A stretch of DNA of 64,000 nt from Maribacter stanieri. GTDB taxonomy: Bacteria > Bacteroidota > Bacteroidia > Flavobacteriales > Flavobacteriaceae. Below, in pieces: positions 45,420 through 55,367 of the stretch. The notes under the pieces are model-generated. The model was given only the letters and a program-made list of their open reading frames with translations. It was not told the DNA's origin and made no database searches. Each line of letters begins with the position of its first letter. Within the stretch, counting starts at the first letter, position 1. The stretch is from positions 1,537,856 through 1,601,855 of the forward strand of contig NZ_FOYX01000001.1 of assembly GCF_900112245.1 (NCBI RefSeq), written 5' to 3'. The position numbers and the translations under genes are program-made.

Positions 45420-45935
45420 ATGATAAAAGCTGTTAGAGGTAAAGAGCCCATTATTGGGGAAGATTGTTTTATTGCTGAAAATGCTACAATTGTTGGTGAA
45501 GTAAGCATGGGAAAACAATGCAGTGTGTGGTTTAATGCTGTATTACGTGGAGATGTTCATTATATTAAAATGGGAGATAAAGTTAACGTGCAAGATGGAG
45601 CTGTAATTCACTGTACGTACTTAAAATCACCAACAACGATAGGGAATAATGTTTCTATTGGACATAATGCGCTTGTGCACGGGTGTACTATTCATGATAA
45701 TGTGCTGGTTGGTATGGGTAGTATTATAATGGATGATTGTATTGTAGAAAGTAACAGCATTATTGCAGCTGGTGCGGTATTGACAAAAGGAACACATGTG
45801 CCATCTGGAAGTATATTTGCCGGTATGCCCGCTAAGAAAATAAAAGATATTAGTCCTGAGTTAAGTTCTGGTGAAATCAACAGAATTGCCGAAGCGTATA
45901 CCATGTATTCTGGCTGGTTTAAAGATTCAGAATAA
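45420..45935 (+). CDS. Gamma carbonic anhydrase family protein (hexapeptide repeat)
   Basis: A 171-residue left-handed beta-helix protein made of hexapeptide repeats (V-x-x-G-x-x-V-like pattern over about 10-150). It has the gamma carbonic anhydrase His ligands in VIHCTYL, SIGHNALVHGC (His near 63, 81 and 86) and the C-terminal helix SGEINRIAEAY. The catalytic glutamates of Cam are not evident, so carbonic anhydrase activity is uncertain; YrdA/CaiE-like enzymes look the same. It follows the regulator after 9 bases, which may be chance cotranscription. Confidence 0.88.
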   Translation: MIKAVRGKEPIIGEDCFIAENATIVGEVSMGKQCSVWFNAVLRGDVHYIKMGDKVNVQDGAVIHCTYLKSPTTIGNNVSIGHNALVHGCTIHDNVLVGMGSIIMDDCIVESNSIIAAGAVLTKGTHVPSGSIFAGMPAKKIKDISPELSSGEINRIAEAYTMYSGWFKDSE

Positions 45936-45977
45936 ATTCAAATAGTCAATTACTTATGGCAATCTAGCTAAAATACG

Positions 45978-45985
45978 TACTTTTG
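45978..45985 (+). promoter_or_regulatory. Minus-7 box (TACTTTTG) upstream of fabD
   Basis: TACTTTTG is an exact TAnnTTTG that ends 20 bases before the fabD ATG at 46006. A minus-33 TTG is not clear. Confidence 0.45.
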
Positions 45986-46005
45986 ATCCACCAAAACTAA
46001 AAGTT

Positions 46006-46893
46006 ATGAACGCGTATGTTTTTCCTGGGCAAGGTGCTCAATTTGTTGGAATGGGGTTAGATTTATATGAGAAATACCCTATTGCTAAGGAGTTATTTTT
46101 AAAGGCAAATGATATTTTAGGATTTAATATTACCGAGGTAATGTTCAATGGTACTGCTGAAGGTTTAAAAGAAACTAAAGTAACCCAACCTGCTATATTC
46201 CTACATTCTGTTATTTTGAGTAAAGTAATGGGAGATTTATTTAAGCCAGATATGGTTGCAGGTCACTCTTTAGGAGAATTTTCTGCACTGGTAGCAAATA
46301 ATACTTTAAGTTTTGAAGACGGACTAAAGCTTGTTTCGCAACGAGCATTGGCTATGCAGAAAGCCTGTGAGATTAAACCATCTACAATGGCTGCTGTTTT
46401 AGGATTAGAAGATGACATAGTTGAAAAAATATGTGCAGAAACTGAAGGAGTTGTGGTTGCTGCAAATTATAACTGTCCTGGTCAATTAGTGATCTCTGGA
46501 AAGGTAGCTTCAGTAGAACAAGCTTGTGAAAAATTAAAAGAAGCGGGAGCAAGACGTGCATTAATGTTGCCTGTAGGTGGCGCTTTTCACTCTCCTTTAA
46601 TGGAGCCTGCAAGAGAAGAATTAGCTGCAGCCATAGCAAATACAACATTTTCTACGCCTAGCTGCCCTATTTATCAAAATGTACCTACCACTGCGGTAAA
46701 TAGTGCAGATGAGATTAAAAAGAATTTAATGCTGCAATTAACAGCTCCAGTTAAATGGACCCAAAGTGTACAGCAAATGGTAAAAGATGGTGCTACAATT
46801 TTTACGGAAATTGGGCCTGGTAAAGTATTACAAGGTTTGGTAAGAAAAATTGAACCATCAGTTACAACACAATCCCCAGAGCTTACGGACTAG
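46006..46893 (+). CDS. fabD: Malonyl-CoA:ACP transacylase
   Basis: FabD moves malonyl groups from CoA to acyl carrier protein for fatty-acid synthesis. The 295-residue sequence has FPGQGAQ (about 6-12), the active-site block GHSLGEFSALV with Ser88, and GGAFHSPLM with the catalytic His195; QPAIFLHS and the glutamine-rich start are also typical. The length is standard. It has its own promoter box and is not in a fab cluster here. The adhesin gene begins about 150 bases later. Confidence 0.96.
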   Translation: MNAYVFPGQGAQFVGMGLDLYEKYPIAKELFLKANDILGFNITEVMFNGTAEGLKETKVTQPAIFLHSVILSKVMGDLFKPDMVAGHSLGEFSALVANNTLSFEDGLKLVSQRALAMQKACEIKPSTMAAVLGLEDDIVEKICAETEGVVVAANYNCPGQLVISGKVASVEQACEKLKEAGARRALMLPVGGAFHSPLMEPAREELAAAIANTTFSTPSCPIYQNVPTTAVNSADEIKKNLMLQLTAPVKWTQSVQQMVKDGATIFTEIGPGKVLQGLVRKIEPSVTTQSPELTD

Positions 46894-47050
46894 GCGTTGT
46901 TTCCTTAATAGTACCATTTAACCCATAAATCCTTTTTTCAACTGTTTCTGAGAGGTTTACCTTGATTTTTTTGTAATATTGAGGCCCTCGTTTTTGGTTG
47001 TGGATTTAGAACATCCTGCAGCCTTATTCTTGGGAATGATAAAGAATGCT

Positions 47051-50000
47051 ATGAAAATAAGAGAATATAACAGTTTGTTTAATACTATTTCTAATAGTGC
47101 TTTCAAGAAATTTCTACTCGTTTTTGGATTTCTTTTTTTAGGGGTTTTTTCGCAGAGTGCGAATGCTCAAAACGTAACTATTGAGAAAATAGGCGATGCT
47201 TTTGAAGAAGATGAGGTATCTGGTAGTTTTAGAATTAATGTTGTTAATCCTGGATTTGGGAATGGTAACGTAACCGTTAAATATAATGTGTTAGTTGGTA
47301 GTACGGCTATATCCAATATCGATTATGTAGAGTTAGATGAAGAAATTGATATAAATTATAATTTTGCCGGGGTTGGTAGTGCAACTGTATTTATTGTGGT
47401 TGATGATGATAATCTCGTTGAAGGTGAAGAAACTATTACTATTGAGTTAGTTGAAGATGAACCTAATTATTTTATAGGTGTAAATAACGAGATTACAATT
47501 AATATAGAAGATAATGATTTTGGTGAAGTTTCAGTTATTGCCAACCGCCCAGAAACAAATGAAGATGGTACAGGTAATAATGGTCGTTTTAGAATAGAGT
47601 TAAGTGAGATAAACAATACAGGTGGCGATATAATTGTAGATTATACCTTATCTGGTACGGCAATTCTAGGAGCCGCACAAGATTATACAATCTCAGGTAG
47701 TGCGATTATTGAAGACGGTGAAAGCTTTTCAAATATCAATATTATACCTAATGTCGATTTATTGATAGAGGGAGATGAAACAGTAATTATAGAGCTTGTA
47801 AATGTAAATAGTAATGCTTTTACAATAGGTACCCTTGATACTGCAACGGTTACCATAATAGATGATAATGTTGCTGAAGTTTCCATTGCATCAACAGATG
47901 CAACAGCAAATGAGAGCCCGTTAGGCACAGGTTCTTTTACTGTAGATTTAGGTGCGACTAATAATACAGGGTCTGCAATTATTGTTAATTATATTACGAG
48001 TGGAACAGCAACTTCAGATACGGATTTTAATGCATTAAATGGTTCTGTTTCTATTAATAATAATCAGAGTACAGGAATTGTAGTTGTAACACCTATTAAT
48101 GATACTGATATAGAGAGTAATGAAACAGTAGTTTTAACACTTGCCGCGGGTGCTGGTTACACTGTTGGTACACCAGATAGCGCAACTGTAATTATTGTAA
48201 GTGAGGATAGTTATGTTGCACGAATTACGGCATCAGATGCTACTGCTGCAGAAAGTAATGGGTCTGTTTCTCCTGGAGAATTTACTGTTAGTTTAAGTGC
48301 TCCAAATAATACTGGTAGTCCAATTATTGTTAATTATGCTATTACCGGTACTGCTGCCAATAGTACAGATTATACTACTATAAATATTAATGCCGTAAGT
48401 ATTGCTCCCGGAGAGCAAGAGGCTGAAATCGATATCTTGCCAATAGATGATCAAATTCAAGAAGGAACTGAAACCGTAATTCTGACACTTTCCGCTGGCA
48501 CCGGTTATGAACTGGGTGCGACAAGTACACGTACCGCTACAGTTCAAATTAATGATAATGATCAGGCAACATTAACAATTTCTAATGAGTCTATAAATGA
48601 AGATGATGCTTCTGGTGAGCTTGTTTTTGATGTAGTTTTAGACCTGGCGGTTGTTGGAGGTACTACGGTACCTTATTCATTTTTCGATGATACGGCTATA
48701 GGAGGTGGTATAGATTATACAGGAACAAATGGTTCGTTAACTTTTACTGGTACAGCCAACGAAACAAGAACTATAACTGTGCCTGTTATTAACGATGCTA
48801 TTTTAGAAAATACAGAAACATTTACCATTCAATTAGGCTTACCTACAAATAATGTACAACGTGTAAATGGCGGAACGGCAACAGGTACTATCCAAGATGA
48901 TGACAACTGTGTTGCGGCGCCAATTTTAGATGTGTCAGTTTCAAATATTTATTGTGTAGAAGCTGCGGGTGATGATTTTTCAGCCAACTTATTTGATTTT
49001 ACGAGTAGTGCGGCTCCTGCAGGAACGGTTTTAACTTGGAGTAGAGTTTCTAATCCATTGAATACTAATTCACATTTAACTGTAGCGGAAGCCCAAGATG
49101 TAAGTTTGCCAGCCTCTTATTATGGCTTTTTCTACGATGCAGCTAATGATTGTGCAAGTGGTACTATTGAGGTTCAAATTGTGCGTAACGTACTTCCACA
49201 ATTGGTTACCATTAATGATAATGAACGTTGTGGACCAGGAACGTTATTGTTAAGTGTAGAACCAAGCGATGGTGCTTCTGTTAATTGGTACGATTCAATT
49301 GAAGCAGTTACACCAATAGCCACTGGCGAAACATATACAACTCCTTCTTTAAATGCAACTGCTACTTATTACGTGGAGGCAACGGAAAATGAATGTACTA
49401 CTGATCGACAACCTGTAATTGCTAGAATAGGCTCTCAAGCTTCCACTGGAACTGCACAGAATGGTTCTATCTGTAATGTTGCGGTAAACGGACTTACGTC
49501 TATTGATTTAGATACTAGACTCAACGGGGCTGATCCTGGGGTTTGGGTATTTGTATCTGGTCCTGAGACTAGTGTGGATTTAAGTTCTACCAATGTTGTA
49601 GATTTTGAAGGACTTACTTCTGGTGCCTATATTTTCAGATTTACAACCACAAATTCTACAGCACCTTGTTTGAACCCTACAGTTGATGTTACAATTAATG
49701 TAAGTGATTGCGAGACTGATGATGATAATGATGGACTTTTAGGAGGTCAAGAAGTGGTTCTGGGAACTGATTCTAATGACCCAGATACAGACGGTGATGG
49801 TATTGAAGATGGTGTAGAAGTTGGTGATGATATTGATAATCCGTTAGATGAAGATGGTGACGGAATCATTGATGCTTTAGATTCTAATACTGCAGATGCT
49901 GATAATGATGGTGTAAATGACCAACAAGACCCTGCAAATAATAATCCATGTATTCCTAACCGCTTTAACGGTAGTTGTGATACTGATGGTGATGGTATTT

Positions 50001-51139
50001 CAGATTTGGACGAACAAACAAATGGATCTGATCCAGATGATCCTTGTGATCCTGTGGCAACTCCAAATTGTGATGATCCAATAGATTTGGAAGTATTGAA
50101 ATCGGTTGACAATGTAGATGCATTAGTTGGTGATACAATAATATTTAAAATTTTGGTTACCAACTTGTCAGATAGAACGGCAAGAGCAATTGTAGTAGGG
50201 GATCTTTTAGAACTAGGTTTTGATTTTGTTTCTGCAGATTCTGCAGATTACGATGAGATTTCTGGAAATTGGAATATAGCCGAACTTAATCCAGGTCTGT
50301 CTCTAGAACTATCAATTACTGTAATTGTAGCCGAACAAGGACCGTATACAAACACTGCTACTTTGCTGGAGTCTATTCCTACTGATAATAACCCTGCAAA
50401 CGACGAAGCTACTGTGTCGCTAAATACGGAGGCGCCAGAAGGCGTTGATCTTAGAATAGAAAAAGAAGCTAGACCAGATAAAGTGTTGATTGGAGATGAA
50501 GTTGAGTTTGTAATTAGAGTAACCAATATTTCTGAATCGGATGTGGTTACGGATATTGTTGTGAATGATTTGATACTTATTGAAAACGGATTTGAATTCG
50601 TCTCAGCCGAATCTGATTTTAATGGAACTTATGATGAAGCTACAGGAGAATGGAACATTCCTACTTTAAGCAAGGATGAGACTGCAACTTTGAGAATTAG
50701 GGCTAGAGTACCTGGGGTAGGTACTTATACCAATACAGCAAATATTGTAAGGTCAACCCCAAGAGATAGTAATGCACTTAACAATGAGGCAACTGTTGAA
50801 GTTGAGGTAATTCCAAAGAGTATTGCTGATCCTGGATTCCTTTTCAATCAATTCTCACCGAATGGAAATAATCAAAATGAGGTACTTCGCATTAATCGAA
50901 CGTTAACAGATTCAGAAACAGGCGCGCAAGTAGAAGTTAACTTGCAGTATAAGATAAAAATATACGATCGCTACGGTAATCTTGTTTATGAAACCGAAAA
51001 AGTAAACGATAGCGATGTTTGGGACGGAACTTATAAAGGAAAAGAAGTGCCTAAGGGAACTTATTTTTATATTATGAATTATAGTGTTAATAATCAGCCC
51101 GCAATTCTTGACAAAGGGTGGATACAGCTTATTAGATAA
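47051..51139 (+). CDS. Large T9SS-secreted adhesin with Calx-beta, DUF11 and gliding-motility C-terminal domains
   Basis: A 1362-residue surface protein from the ATG at 47051, which begins a signal peptide (about 1-40, ending SANAQ); an ATG at 47036 and a TTG at 46979 are alternatives. Order: five Calx-beta repeats (about 41-618, each closing on a DDN-type turn), an Ig-like region with cysteines (about 619-885), calcium-binding type-3 repeats rich in DxDxDG (about 886-1000), two DUF11 modules (about 1012-1253), and a C-terminal T9SS type B sorting domain (about 1260-1362) of the gliding-associated CHU_C type, with NLVYET, DVWDGTYKGKEVPKGTY and a final KGWIQLIR. It is likely a calcium-stabilised adhesin secreted through SprA; it heads a cassette with PorP and OmpA partners. 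Confidence 0.9.
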   Translation: MKIREYNSLFNTISNSAFKKFLLVFGFLFLGVFSQSANAQNVTIEKIGDAFEEDEVSGSFRINVVNPGFGNGNVTVKYNVLVGSTAISNIDYVELDEEIDINYNFAGVGSATVFIVVDDDNLVEGEETITIELVEDEPNYFIGVNNEITINIEDNDFGEVSVIANRPETNEDGTGNNGRFRIELSEINNTGGDIIVDYTLSGTAILGAAQDYTISGSAIIEDGESFSNINIIPNVDLLIEGDETVIIELVNVNSNAFTIGTLDTATVTIIDDNVAEVSIASTDATANESPLGTGSFTVDLGATNNTGSAIIVNYITSGTATSDTDFNALNGSVSINNNQSTGIVVVTPINDTDIESNETVVLTLAAGAGYTVGTPDSATVIIVSEDSYVARITASDATAAESNGSVSPGEFTVSLSAPNNTGSPIIVNYAITGTAANSTDYTTININAVSIAPGEQEAEIDILPIDDQIQEGTETVILTLSAGTGYELGATSTRTATVQINDNDQATLTISNESINEDDASGELVFDVVLDLAVVGGTTVPYSFFDDTAIGGGIDYTGTNGSLTFTGTANETRTITVPVINDAILENTETFTIQLGLPTNNVQRVNGGTATGTIQDDDNCVAAPILDVSVSNIYCVEAAGDDFSANLFDFTSSAAPAGTVLTWSRVSNPLNTNSHLTVAEAQDVSLPASYYGFFYDAANDCASGTIEVQIVRNVLPQLVTINDNERCGPGTLLLSVEPSDGASVNWYDSIEAVTPIATGETYTTPSLNATATYYVEATENECTTDRQPVIARIGSQASTGTAQNGSICNVAVNGLTSIDLDTRLNGADPGVWVFVSGPETSVDLSSTNVVDFEGLTSGAYIFRFTTTNSTAPCLNPTVDVTINVSDCETDDDNDGLLGGQEVVLGTDSNDPDTDGDGIEDGVEVGDDIDNPLDEDGDGIIDALDSNTADADNDGVNDQQDPANNNPCIPNRFNGSCDTDGDGISDLDEQTNGSDPDDPCDPVATPNCDDPIDLEVLKSVDNVDALVGDTIIFKILVTNLSDRTARAIVVGDLLELGFDFVSADSADYDEISGNWNIAELNPGLSLELSITVIVAEQGPYTNTATLLESIPTDNNPANDEATVSLNTEAPEGVDLRIEKEARPDKVLIGDEVEFVIRVTNISESDVVTDIVVNDLILIENGFEFVSAESDFNGTYDEATGEWNIPTLSKDETATLRIRARVPGVGTYTNTANIVRSTPRDSNALNNEATVEVEVIPKSIADPGFLFNQFSPNGNNQNEVLRINRTLTDSETGAQVEVNLQYKIKIYDRYGNLVYETEKVNDSDVWDGTYKGKEVPKGTYFYIMNYSVNNQPAILDKGWIQLIR

Positions 51140-51147
51140 AATAAATT

Positions 51148-52128
51148 ATGGATTATAACTTTAATAAATCGAGTTATACTATTGCTCTTGTACTATTTTC
51201 TCTGGTAAGCTTTAATGCATTTGCACAGAAAGAACCGCAGTACACGCAATACATGTATAATATTGGTAGTTTTAACCCAGCTTACGTAGGTACTGTAGAA
51301 ACGCCTGAGTTATCTGGATTGTATAGAGCTCAGTGGATAGATATTCCTGGTGCGCCAAGAACTTTTCGTTTTGGAGCCAACTTACCTTTTAAAAATGAAA
51401 AAGTAGGTTTAGGACTAAATATAGTCAATGATGAATTGGGTCCGGCAACCCAAACCTATGCAGATATATCTTATTCTTATCAAATAATGGTAACTGATGA
51501 GACAAAATTGTCTTTTGGTATTGATGCCGGTGGTTCTTTTCTTAATGTAGATTTTTCGAAAGGAACTTTTGAAAACCCTGGTGAAAATCTTAATGAAGAA
51601 ATGTTAAGTAAATTCTATCCGACTGTTGGTGCCGGTGCTTTTTTATATTCAGAAGATTGGTATTTAGGAGCTTCTGTACCTAATTTTTTAACCGAAGGTG
51701 TATATAATGATGAAGTTGCATCTATAATAGAAGATAAACTTCAGTTTAACTTCATTGGGGGTTATGTTTTTGAGCTTTCGGAAAATCTTAAATTTAAACC
51801 TGCATTTTTGGTGAATACCATATCGGGTTCACCGGTCAATGTAAACTTATCGGGTAATTTTTTAATTTCTGATGTAGTTACTGCGGGTGTTTCCTATCGT
51901 TTAGAAAATGCGTTTAGTGGGTTAGCGGGCTTTCAAATATCCAATCAATTGTTTGCAGGGTATTCTTATGATTATAATACAAATTTGCTTGGTGAATTTA
52001 ATAATGGATCACATGAAATTATTCTTAAATTCTATCTAGGAAGAAAAGGACCATCAAAATCTAAAGGAAATAGTGATAAGAATGCAAAAGGTAAACCAAA
52101 GCAAATTGATTCGCCTCGATTCTTTTAA
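51148..52128 (+). CDS. PorP/SprF family protein, partner of the adhesin
   Basis: A 326-residue outer-membrane barrel with a signal peptide (about 1-26, ending AFAQ) and the typical start KEPQYTQYMYNIGSFNPAYVGT, then SGLYRAQWIDIPGAPRTF, the signature of the SprF subfamily. SprF in Flavobacterium johnsoniae is required for secretion of the adhesin SprB, a T9SS type B cargo. Here the gene starts 8 bases after the adhesin stop, the same order as sprB-sprF. The C-terminus is a basic tail (RKGPSKSKGNSDK). The OmpA-like gene follows after 11 bases. Confidence 0.92.
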   Translation: MDYNFNKSSYTIALVLFSLVSFNAFAQKEPQYTQYMYNIGSFNPAYVGTVETPELSGLYRAQWIDIPGAPRTFRFGANLPFKNEKVGLGLNIVNDELGPATQTYADISYSYQIMVTDETKLSFGIDAGGSFLNVDFSKGTFENPGENLNEEMLSKFYPTVGAGAFLYSEDWYLGASVPNFLTEGVYNDEVASIIEDKLQFNFIGGYVFELSENLKFKPAFLVNTISGSPVNVNLSGNFLISDVVTAGVSYRLENAFSGLAGFQISNQLFAGYSYDYNTNLLGEFNNGSHEIILKFYLGRKGPSKSKGNSDKNAKGKPKQIDSPRFF

Positions 52129-52139
52129 AGTGAACTAAA

Positions 52140-54050
52140 ATGAGATTTAAAATAATCATAGTATTTCTAGTTTTTATACCATTTCTAAGTACGGCTCAAG
52201 ACAAAAAATCGAAAGCCGATAATCTTTTTTATGGTTATCAATATGAAAAGGCAATAGCAGCTTATAAAAGTGAAATGCAAAAAGATTCATTAACTAATAA
52301 TCAGTTATTAAATCTTGCAGATTCTTATTTCAGCACCGGTAACTATGACAGTGCATCTGAGCTTTATTTAAAGGTAAATAAGAATGATACGATCATGTCT
52401 GTCAATAGATTTAATAAAATGTTGCAAAGTCTTTCTAAGAACTCAGAGAAAGATCGGGTAAAAACTTTTCTTAGGTCAAAAGCTGACAAGTTATCTCCTG
52501 AACTTCTAGAGAATGCAGAGTTTAACTATAGTCTTTTAGAAATTCCTTCTAACAATGACAATAGTACTATACGAGATTTGGCTGTTAATAGTCCGCAAGG
52601 AGATTTTTCACCTGCATTTTACAAGAATGGAGTATTGTTTAGCAGTAGTAGAGGTAGAAATACAAAAAATGTATATGAACCTACTGGAGAATCATATTTA
52701 GATATTTATTTTGCTAGATTAAGTTCTAATAATCAGTTGGTAGATGTTGAAACTTTCAGTGAAATACCTGCTACTGATTTTCATAAATCTACGCCATACT
52801 ATTCAGATAAACTTTCTACCTTTTTTTACATCCTTTCAAATACTGAGGAAGGGGAACTTCGTTATGATGAAAATGGAAAAAATTCATTGGCAATAGGTAC
52901 ATTATCTGATACTGGAAGATTTAGATTTATACTAAAGGACTTAAGTACATCATTTTATTATCCTTACTATGATGATAATACGGACCGCCTATTTTTTGCA
53001 GCAAACTTTGATGATAGCTATGGTGGTACAGATTTATATTATGTATACACCAATAATGGACAAATAATGTCTGCTCCAATTAATTTGGGTCCAAGAATAA
53101 ATTCACCGGGTAACGAAATTGCTCCTTATATTTTCAATGGAAGCTTATATTTTTCGTCTGATATTTTCTACGGTTTTGGTGGTATGGATGTTTATAAGGC
53201 TAATATGTTGCTTAATGATTCTTTTACAATTCCTGTCAATTTAGGAGAGGGGATTAATTCTACGTCAGATGACTTTGGTTTTATTATTAAAAATGATGAA
53301 ATATCAGGATTGTCTGGGTTCTTTGCGTCCAACAGAAAAGGTGGTAAAGGTGGAGATGATTTATATGCTTTTAACTTTAAGAATGATCCTGGACTAAAAA
53401 CTTTTGCTCTTGGAGGAAAGGTAGTTAACTTAAAAAATAAAGCAGGAATAAAAGGTGCTCAGGTAAGGTTATTGAATCAACAAGGTGATGTTATAAAAGA
53501 AGTAGCGTCTACTGCAGATGGTAGTTTTAGGGTTGAAGTACCTTGGATGTCACAAATTACTATTCAAGCTATGAGTGACGGTTATTCCATTTTTTCAACT
53601 ACATATTCTGAGGAGGGTATGGAAGAGATTCAAAATGCTTCTTATAATATGGGACTCTCGAAAATGGAAGATTTAGTTACTGAGATTGAAGAGAAAACTG
53701 TGTTAAAATTAAACAAGTTTTATTTTGATAAAGGTAAATCGACATTAAACCCACAAGTTGAAGCTGAATTAAATAAGGTAGTAGATGCAGTGGTTCGTTT
53801 TCCACAAATGAGATTGAGAATACAATCTCATACAGATAGTAGAGGTAGTAATTCTTACAATAAAAAACTATCTCAGCAACGTGCAGATACTATAAAAGAT
53901 TTTCTATTGAAAAACGGTCTTAATTCAAGCAATATTATCGAAGCAACAGGATACGGTGAAGAAATGATTGTAAACAATTGTAAAAATGGGGCCTATTGTT
54001 TAGATTTTCTTCATAAACAAAATGAACGCACATTGTTTGTCGTAGAATAA
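52140..54050 (+). CDS. OmpA-family protein with TPR, beta-propeller (PD40) and peptidoglycan-binding domains
   Basis: A 636-residue protein: signal peptide (about 1-19), TPR helices (about 25-105), a WD40/PD40-like propeller with repeats such as PAFYKNGVLFSSSRG and RLFFAANFDDSYGGTDLYYV (about 150-405), a carboxypeptidase-regulatory-like domain (about 425-500), and an OmpA C-terminal domain (about 525-636) with FYFDKGKSTLN and the peptidoglycan-binding QSHTDSRG. It resembles T9SS-associated PorE/OmpA-like proteins and would anchor the PorP-adhesin assembly to peptidoglycan. It is the last gene of the cassette. Confidence 0.9.
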   Translation: MRFKIIIVFLVFIPFLSTAQDKKSKADNLFYGYQYEKAIAAYKSEMQKDSLTNNQLLNLADSYFSTGNYDSASELYLKVNKNDTIMSVNRFNKMLQSLSKNSEKDRVKTFLRSKADKLSPELLENAEFNYSLLEIPSNNDNSTIRDLAVNSPQGDFSPAFYKNGVLFSSSRGRNTKNVYEPTGESYLDIYFARLSSNNQLVDVETFSEIPATDFHKSTPYYSDKLSTFFYILSNTEEGELRYDENGKNSLAIGTLSDTGRFRFILKDLSTSFYYPYYDDNTDRLFFAANFDDSYGGTDLYYVYTNNGQIMSAPINLGPRINSPGNEIAPYIFNGSLYFSSDIFYGFGGMDVYKANMLLNDSFTIPVNLGEGINSTSDDFGFIIKNDEISGLSGFFASNRKGGKGGDDLYAFNFKNDPGLKTFALGGKVVNLKNKAGIKGAQVRLLNQQGDVIKEVASTADGSFRVEVPWMSQITIQAMSDGYSIFSTTYSEEGMEEIQNASYNMGLSKMEDLVTEIEEKTVLKLNKFYFDKGKSTLNPQVEAELNKVVDAVVRFPQMRLRIQSHTDSRGSNSYNKKLSQQRADTIKDFLLKNGLNSSNIIEATGYGEEMIVNNCKNGAYCLDFLHKQNERTLFVVE

Positions 54051-54068
54051 TAGATTTAAATATCTTGC

Positions 54069-55319
54069 TTAAAAGATTATTATATAGAAATAATACAGCG
54101 CAAAACAAGTTAAGAATAGAATACCTGCATAGGTCAATAACTTTAACTTTTTACCGGGCCAAAATTTAGGGGCAAGGTCATTACTGGTAACATTCTTTAA
54201 ATTCATGTAGCCCACAATTGGTGCTACTATGAATGATACAAAAGTTGCTAAAGCAACTAGATTTCCCATATTAGCACTGAATGAAGCAATAACTATAAAA
54301 TTAATAATAGTTAATATAAGCACAGCTATTGCAAATGCAGCCTTGGTAGTGAACCATTTTTGTTGTGGCTTTAATAGACCTATTATATCTAAACTAACCC
54401 TGGCTAAGGCATCATGTGCAGTCATACACGTACTGAACATTGTAGCAAAGGCAGATACGGCGATAAGAATATACGCCCATGAGCCTATATGCTCTGTGAA
54501 TAAGCGAACTACTTGGTCGGCAAAACTGACTGCATTATTACTTAGTTGAATATTCGTGCCGTATAAGGTGTACCAACCTATTACCATGAAAAATATGGCT
54601 AAAACTGCTGTTATAGTGTAACCTATATTAAACTCTTGTAACGAATCTTTTAAACTTGGCTTTTCTTGACTTTTCCATTTCTCAATACTCCATAGGCTAA
54701 TCCAGCTAGATGCCTCAACACTTGTTGGCATCCAACCTATTAATCCTATTAAGAAAAGTATGCCTACTTCATTGAATATTGGTGAAGGCTTAAAATTTGC
54801 TACATGGTCAACTGGACCTTTTAGCAAGACTAGTACAGTAGTAGCCAATAAAGCAATGAAAAGAACACTGACTACAAATTTCAAGCTTATTTCTAAAAAT
54901 TTATATTTTCCAAAAATCAGAAGAACACTGATGATTAAAAATAAAGTCAAAGCTACAGTGGCTATAGAACTGTGTCCGATGCTAAAAAGATTAATAAATA
55001 AACCAGCGGTTACCGTGTATAGTGCGGCAAGTATTGTAAAAGTTGTAATAAAGGTAATTATAGCGTAAAAATATAGATATCCCTTACCTCGGTTAAGATA
55101 GCCTTCTATCAATGTTTTATTAGTTACGTTGGTATAGCGAACGCCAAATTCAAAAAAAGGGTATTTTAGAATATTTGCTAAAATTATAGGAATGACCATT
55201 AACCAGCCATATTGGGCACCGGCTTTGGTAGATAACACAAGATGAGAAGTGCCTATGGCCATACTTGCAAACAAAAGACCAGGACCTAAGTTTTTAAGTA
55301 TCTTCTTAATATTCGGCAT
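54069..55319 (-). CDS. Nramp-related divalent metal transporter-like protein
   Basis: A 416-residue protein with about 11 membrane helices and the Nramp layout: GPGLLFASMAIG at the start, GWMPTS in the middle. The canonical first-helix metal motif DPGN is replaced: the text reads IGTSH where IDPGN is expected, and the sixth-helix MPHN is read as MPTS. Those Asp, Asn and His residues bind metal in Mn/Fe importers, so this member belongs to a divergent branch whose substrate cannot be named. It runs convergent with the OmpA gene and is followed on its own strand by the SanA-like gene upstream. Confidence 0.8.
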   Translation of the reverse strand: MPNIKKILKNLGPGLLFASMAIGTSHLVLSTKAGAQYGWLMVIPIILANILKYPFFEFGVRYTNVTNKTLIEGYLNRGKGYLYFYAIITFITTFTILAALYTVTAGLFINLFSIGHSSIATVALTLFLIISVLLIFGKYKFLEISLKFVVSVLFIALLATTVLVLLKGPVDHVANFKPSPIFNEVGILFLIGLIGWMPTSVEASSWISLWSIEKWKSQEKPSLKDSLQEFNIGYTITAVLAIFFMVIGWYTLYGTNIQLSNNAVSFADQVVRLFTEHIGSWAYILIAVSAFATMFSTCMTAHDALARVSLDIIGLLKPQQKWFTTKAAFAIAVLILTIINFIVIASFSANMGNLVALATFVSFIVAPIVGYMNLKNVTSNDLAPKFWPGKKLKLLTYAGILFLTCFALYYFYIIIF

Positions 55320-55367
55320 TATAGTTTGGTTTGGTTGGTGCCTTTAAATGTAATCTATTTAATTCTA

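Noticed and set aside
46974-46981. TAATATTG as a minus-7 box for the adhesin
   Set aside because: One mismatch to TAnnTTTG and no minus-33 TTG at the right distance; too weak to list as a feature.
49747-50163. 138-residue minus-strand frame in the adhesin gene
   Set aside because: Ser/Pro-rich translation antisense to the Asp-rich calcium-binding repeats, as expected from the reverse of GAT/GGT codons.
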